Positions 5,268 through 7,853 of a DNA stretch of 7,853 nucleotides are shown one piece after another. Numbering within the stretch: position 1 is the first letter of the stretch; each line of letters begins with the position of its first letter. The stretch is taken from NCBI GenBank assembly GCA_035293245.1, contig DATDOO010000025.1, positions 1 to 7,853 of the forward strand, in the 5' to 3' direction. The notes under the pieces were generated by a model. That model was not told the origin of the DNA. It saw only the letters and a list, made by a program, of their open reading frames with translations, and did no database searches. The stretch is from DATDOO01 sp035293245 (lineage in GTDB: Bacteria > Pseudomonadota > Gammaproteobacteria > Methylococcales > Methylococcaceae). The translations under genes and the position numbers were made by a program.

Positions 5268-7055
5268 CTAGTCCTCGATGAACTTTCCCTCCCGGACCCC
5301 CTTCAACTTCCACGCGCCCTCGCCATTAAGTTCGAGAATGGAGTCGTAGTGTTCCAGCTTGTCGTCGGTTTCCCGGCGGCCGTGGCGGGAACGGCCCAGC
5401 ATGAGGTAGGTAATGCCGCGTTCTCGCAACATATTCAGCACCAGCGCCACTTCGTCCGGATTCAACGCGGAACTCACGCGATCCAGAAATACCGCATCGG
5501 GCGCGGCGAGGAACAATCGTGCGAATGCCAGCAACTGCTGCTCGCTCAAGGAAAGTACATTATCCCAGTCTTTCTGGGCATAAAGTCCTCCGCTGCGTTC
5601 CAGCACCGGCTCCAACTCCAGGGCGGCGAGAATCGCCTGGATTTGTCCATCGCTGACTCTTTCTTCCTGACCGGTGTGCACCAGCAACTCGCGCAGGGTT
5701 CCGGGCGGCATGTAAGGCCGTTCGGGCAGGAACTGGATGCGCCCCGACGGCGGCCGCACGATATTGCCGGCGCCATATTCCCAGATACCCGCCGTGGCGC
5801 GTAACAGCGCCAACTTGGCCTCATCGTTGGTACCCACGATCAGCACGCGCTGCCCCGGCGCGAGGGACATGTTTAACGTCTGGATCAGGGTATGGCCATC
5901 CACGGGCGAGCGCAGGGTCAAGTTTTGATAAGCCACGCGGCCATCGTCCTCGACGAGGGTTGGTCCCTGGCCGAAACAGCTTTCTTCAAGGGTGTCCCAG
6001 CCGGCATCCCTCTCGCAGGTCGCTGTCACGCCCACTTCCTCGATCGCCTCTTCGAGAGAGCCCAGCCGGGTAACCACGGCTGCAAACGAAGAAATGGACT
6101 GAAAGTTGGTGACGATCAGCGAAAAGGCGCCGATCAGATGGGCGAAAGCCATTGCCGACTGAGTGATCACGCCGAATTCCATTTCCCCGCGCATGAACAA
6201 GGGCGCAACGATCAAGGCCGGAATGACCTGGACTAGGTTGTTGTAGCCGGTGGTAAAGAATCCCAGGTTGCGGTTGACCAAAATGATGAGGCGGAAGTTG
6301 TTGACCAGATCGTCCAGATGACTCAGCAGCCGGCTTTTCAGCCGCCGCTCGCGGTTCAAGAGCGCCACCGCCTCGGCGTTTTCCCGGACGTGAATCAAAT
6401 CCGAGCGAAAGTTCGCTTCCTTGTCCAGTTGGTTGTAATTCAGGCCGACCAGTGAACGCCCCAGAGCGATGGCCAGATACGATCCGCCCAGCGCGTAGAT
6501 CACTGCGACGATGAACAGCGTGGGACTGATGGACCACAGCACGCCGGAAAAGGCCAGCACCGCGATGCTCGCGTTGAGGAACATCAGCACGAAAGACAGC
6601 GTGGTGGTGGTGAAGGCGCGCACATCCTCGGCGATGCGCTGATCCGGGTTGGTGACTTTCCCTTCGCTGTCGAGACGGAAATAAATCTTGCGGGCCAGAT
6701 AACGCTCGATCAGGCGCCGCGTCAGCTTCTCCCGCCACACCAAGCCCAAGCGCTCCTCGCTGTAGCGGTAAAACACCACCACGACGGTGGAGAGCAGGAA
6801 AACGCCGATATAGACCATCGCCTTCCAGACAAATTCTTCCGAATCGCGATGCTCGATAGCGGTCATGAAGTCGCGACCCACATAGCTGTTGACCACGTTC
6901 AAGCCGCTGATACCCAGCGTAAACAGGATCAAAAGCCCGACCAGCAACCTGGCATTGCGGCCCTCGCTGGTAGCCAGAAACAGCCGCACCTCGCGGAGCA
7001 GGCGCTGCCAGGCCTGAGCGTTGATCGGAACATTCGGGACGTGATCGGCTCTCAT
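5268..7055 (-). CDS. ABC transporter of the SbmA/BacA/YddA type with a degenerate nucleotide-binding domain
   Basis: The 595-residue product fuses an N-terminal membrane domain to a C-terminal ABC ATPase-like domain, as in YddA, mycobacterial BacA-like proteins and ABCD half-transporters. Six hydrophobic helices are seen at about 38-56, 79-98, 153-173, 180-199, 272-289 and 297-316. The family phrases NPDQRIAEDV (136-145) and FRSDLIHVRENAEAVALLNRE (about 216-236) are intact. The NBD (about 370-590) keeps its overall order but is altered at every catalytic motif. Walker A is GTNDEAKL (408-415: Lys414 kept, last Gly is Ala, Ser/Thr is Leu). The Q-loop is LPERPYMP (Glu445 for Gln). The signature is LSLSEQQ (Ser504 for Gly). 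Walker B is VFLDRVSSALN (Asp525 kept, Arg526 for the catalytic Glu, Asn532 for the D-loop Asp). The H-switch is LGRSRH (Arg555 for His). The frame is intact, so this is not an obvious pseudogene. The substrate is unknown; relatives handle peptides, vitamin B12 or fatty-acid-like compounds. A heterodimer partner cannot be excluded. Confidence 0.88.
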   Translation of the reverse strand: MRADHVPNVPINAQAWQRLLREVRLFLATSEGRNARLLVGLLILFTLGISGLNVVNSYVGRDFMTAIEHRDSEEFVWKAMVYIGVFLLSTVVVVFYRYSEERLGLVWREKLTRRLIERYLARKIYFRLDSEGKVTNPDQRIAEDVRAFTTTTLSFVLMFLNASIAVLAFSGVLWSISPTLFIVAVIYALGGSYLAIALGRSLVGLNYNQLDKEANFRSDLIHVRENAEAVALLNRERRLKSRLLSHLDDLVNNFRLIILVNRNLGFFTTGYNNLVQVIPALIVAPLFMRGEMEFGVITQSAMAFAHLIGAFSLIVTNFQSISSFAAVVTRLGSLEEAIEEVGVTATCERDAGWDTLEESCFGQGPTLVEDDGRVAYQNLTLRSPVDGHTLIQTLNMSLAPGQRVLIVGTNDEAKLALLRATAGIWEYGAGNIVRPPSGRIQFLPERPYMPPGTLRELLVHTGQEERVSDGQIQAILAALELEPVLERSGGLYAQKDWDNVLSLSEQQLLAFARLFLAAPDAVFLDRVSSALNPDEVALVLNMLRERGITYLMLGRSRHGRRETDDKLEHYDSILELNGEGAWKLKGVREGKFIED

Positions 7056-7059
7056 TCAG

Positions 7060-7066
7060 CCACCTT
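7060..7066 (-). promoter_or_regulatory. Ribosome-binding site of the ABC transporter gene
   Basis: On the minus strand AAGGTGG lies four bases before the ATG at 7055. It is a good Shine-Dalgarno and supports this start. Confidence 0.6.
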
Positions 7067-7085
7067 TATCTTTTTATTGTTCGGG

Positions 7086-7113
7086 AAGCGCTGTGCTGGA
7101 AGAGCGCTTTTTT
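7086..7113 (+). terminator. Intrinsic-terminator-like hairpin in the divergent intergenic region
   Basis: AAGCGCT (7086-7092) pairs perfectly with AGCGCTT (7103-7109) around a 10-base loop, and six T follow (7108-7113). This is the shape of a rho-independent terminator for a + strand transcript. There is no + strand gene for it to end, because the DNA upstream is the ABC transporter on the minus strand. It may block antisense or read-through transcription, or act as an attenuator in a leader of the downstream gene. Read on the minus strand it lacks a T tract and would be a 5'-leader hairpin of the ABC gene. Confidence 0.5.
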
Positions 7114-7130
7114 CCATTTCGGATGGACTT

Positions 7131-7158
7131 TTGCAATACGCTCTGCGAGATTCATTAT
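7131..7158 (+). promoter_or_regulatory. Weak candidate sigma-70 promoter for the F5/8-domain gene
   Basis: TTGCAA (7131-7136) and CATTAT (7153-7158) are separated by 16 bases and each matches four of six consensus positions. Transcription would start near 7165, about 20 bases before the ATG at 7184 and downstream of the hairpin. The match is weak and unproven. Confidence 0.25.
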
Positions 7159-7171
7159 GCCCGGTTTCAAC

Positions 7172-7175
7172 GGAG
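7172..7175 (+). promoter_or_regulatory. Shine-Dalgarno deciding the start at 7184
   Basis: GGAG at 7172-7175 sits 8 bases before ATG 7184. An in-frame ATG at 7157 lacks a comparable site, so 7184 is preferred. Confidence 0.5.
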
Positions 7176-7183
7176 ACCCCACC

Positions 7184-7853
7184 ATGTCCGACAGGCTCGT
7201 CGACGATTTTTCGGCACTCTCCGGCTGGAGCGCCGTGACCTCCGGGCAGGCGCGCCTGCATCTCGCAACGGAAACGGCCGCCGCAGGCCCCGCCCTCCGT
7301 TTGGATTTCGATTTCAAAGGCAGCGGCGGTTTCGTGGTGGCGCGCAAGGCTTTCGCGCTGAGACTGCCGGATGCCTTCCGTTTCACCTTCCGCCTGCGCG
7401 GCGAGGCCCCTGCCAACGGCTTCGAATTCAAGCTGGTGGACGCCAGCGGCCACAACGTCTGGCGTTACACGGAGGTGCCCGGCGATTTTCCCGGCGCCTG
7501 GCGCACCGTCCGGCTCAACAGCAGCCGGATACCCTTCGCCTGGGGCCCGCAAGGCGGCGGGGAATTGCGCGATCTGGGCGCCATCGAATTCGTCATCGCC
7601 GCCGGTCCGGGCGGCGCGGGCACGCTATGGCTGGCTGACTTACGTTTGGAGGATCGCAGTCTGCCCGCCGCTCCTGCCGTGAGTGCTTCCTGCGCCCTGC
7701 CCGGCCACTCTGCGGAATGCCTGTTCGACGGCCACGCCGATACCTGCTGGCGCTGTCCGCCATCCGATACCAGCCCGTGGTTGCTGTTGGACTTGCAGCG
7801 GGAGTGCGAAGTGGGCGGCCTGATCGTCCACTGGACTCCGGATTCCGCGCCCC
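7184..7853 (+). CDS. F5/8-type C (discoidin) domain-containing protein, N-terminal part (3' end outside window)
   Basis: This frame is open from ATG 7184 to the window edge, giving 223 residues of a longer protein. There is no signal peptide: the start MSDRLVDDFSALSGW is polar, which suggests a cytoplasmic product. The first 165 or so residues look like a beta-sandwich of the carbohydrate-binding type. They have DDF...GW at the start, FVVARKAFALRLPDAFRFTF, an EFKLVDASGHNVWRY strand pair and a late GAIEFVIAAGPGGAGTLWLADLRL, which resembles the ends of CBM11/CIA30-like folds. From about residue 170 an F5/8-type pattern begins (ECLFDGHADTCWRCPP, then PWLLLDLQRECEVGGLIVHW). Such modules usually bind sugars or glycans and are often joined to a glycoside-processing domain, which would lie outside the window. 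The gene is GC-rich, about 65% by eye. It is divergent from the ABC transporter gene. The domain reading is moderately sure; the function is not known. Confidence 0.78.
   Translation, partial: MSDRLVDDFSALSGWSAVTSGQARLHLATETAAAGPALRLDFDFKGSGGFVVARKAFALRLPDAFRFTFRLRGEAPANGFEFKLVDASGHNVWRYTEVPGDFPGAWRTVRLNSSRIPFAWGPQGGGELRDLGAIEFVIAAGPGGAGTLWLADLRLEDRSLPAAPAVSASCALPGHSAECLFDGHADTCWRCPPSDTSPWLLLDLQRECEVGGLIVHWTPDSAP

Noticed and set aside
5986..6738. 250-codon open frame on the minus strand inside the ABC transporter gene
   Set aside because: It lies in another frame of the same strand, is rich in Arg/Gly/His/Ser as expected for a GC-rich shadow frame, and overlaps the membrane-domain codons fully.
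7157..7183. Earlier in-frame ATG (7157) for the F5/8-domain protein
   Set aside because: It has no clear Shine-Dalgarno, whereas ATG 7184 has GGAG 8 bases upstream. The extra residues (PGFNGDPT) add no signal peptide.
7052..7552. 166-codon open frame on the minus strand opposite the F5/8-domain gene
   Set aside because: It overlaps both the ABC start and the better-supported + strand gene, and no family is recognisable. Running into the ABC gene by four bases is suggestive of coupling, but the ABC gene has its own good ribosome-binding site and the protein looks like a shadow.
1..7853. CRISPR arrays, tRNA/rRNA genes, insertion sequences, attachment sites
   Set aside because: I saw no regularly spaced repeats, no tRNA or rRNA signatures, no transposase and no terminal inverted repeats. 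The coding density is high and the genes are housekeeping or pilus types.

Overview
The window looks like chromosomal DNA of a moderately GC-rich gammaproteobacterium. The basis is a pilO-pilP-pilQ gene order, an lgt-thyA-folA cluster, and proteins close to gammaproteobacterial versions (for example a ThyA of exactly 264 residues with near-E. coli spacing). A methanotroph-like lineage (Methylococcaceae or relatives) is my guess from general resemblance only.

Layout. Positions 1-3094 (+) hold the end of a type IV pilus alignment/secretin operon: the 3' end of pilO, then pilP (a lipoprotein) and pilQ (the outer-membrane secretin). Positions 3086-5183 (-) hold lgt, thyA and folA, read in that order. 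lgt and thyA overlap by 4 bases and thyA and folA are 2 bases apart, so this is a translationally coupled operon. It meets pilQ tail to tail with a 9-base overlap. Positions 5268-7055 (-) hold a 595-residue ABC transporter of the SbmA/BacA/YddA membrane-domain type, lying 84 bases upstream of lgt. Positions 7056-7183 are a divergent intergenic region with a terminator-like hairpin, a possible promoter and a ribosome-binding site. From 7184 (+) a protein with a jelly-roll-like N-terminal region and the start of an F5/8-type (discoidin) domain runs off the end.

How the genes work together. PilO, PilP and PilQ form the periplasmic alignment complex and outer-membrane pore of the type IV pilus machine. 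PilP needs Lgt-type lipidation, and an lgt gene happens to be nearby. ThyA makes dTMP and dihydrofolate, and FolA recycles the dihydrofolate, so these two belong to one metabolic cycle.

Most notable observation. The nucleotide-binding domain of the ABC transporter is full length and in frame, but it departs from consensus at every ATPase motif: Walker A, Q-loop, signature, Walker B glutamate, D-loop and H-switch. The membrane domain looks normal. This suggests a pseudo-ATPase transporter, perhaps intermediate between ATP-driven YddA/BacA-like exporters or importers and the NBD-less, proton-driven SbmA. Other points of interest are a lone cysteine pair plus a lower-GC segment in the PilQ secretin region, and a G8 tract in lgt from which a -1 shift would fuse Lgt to ThyA.
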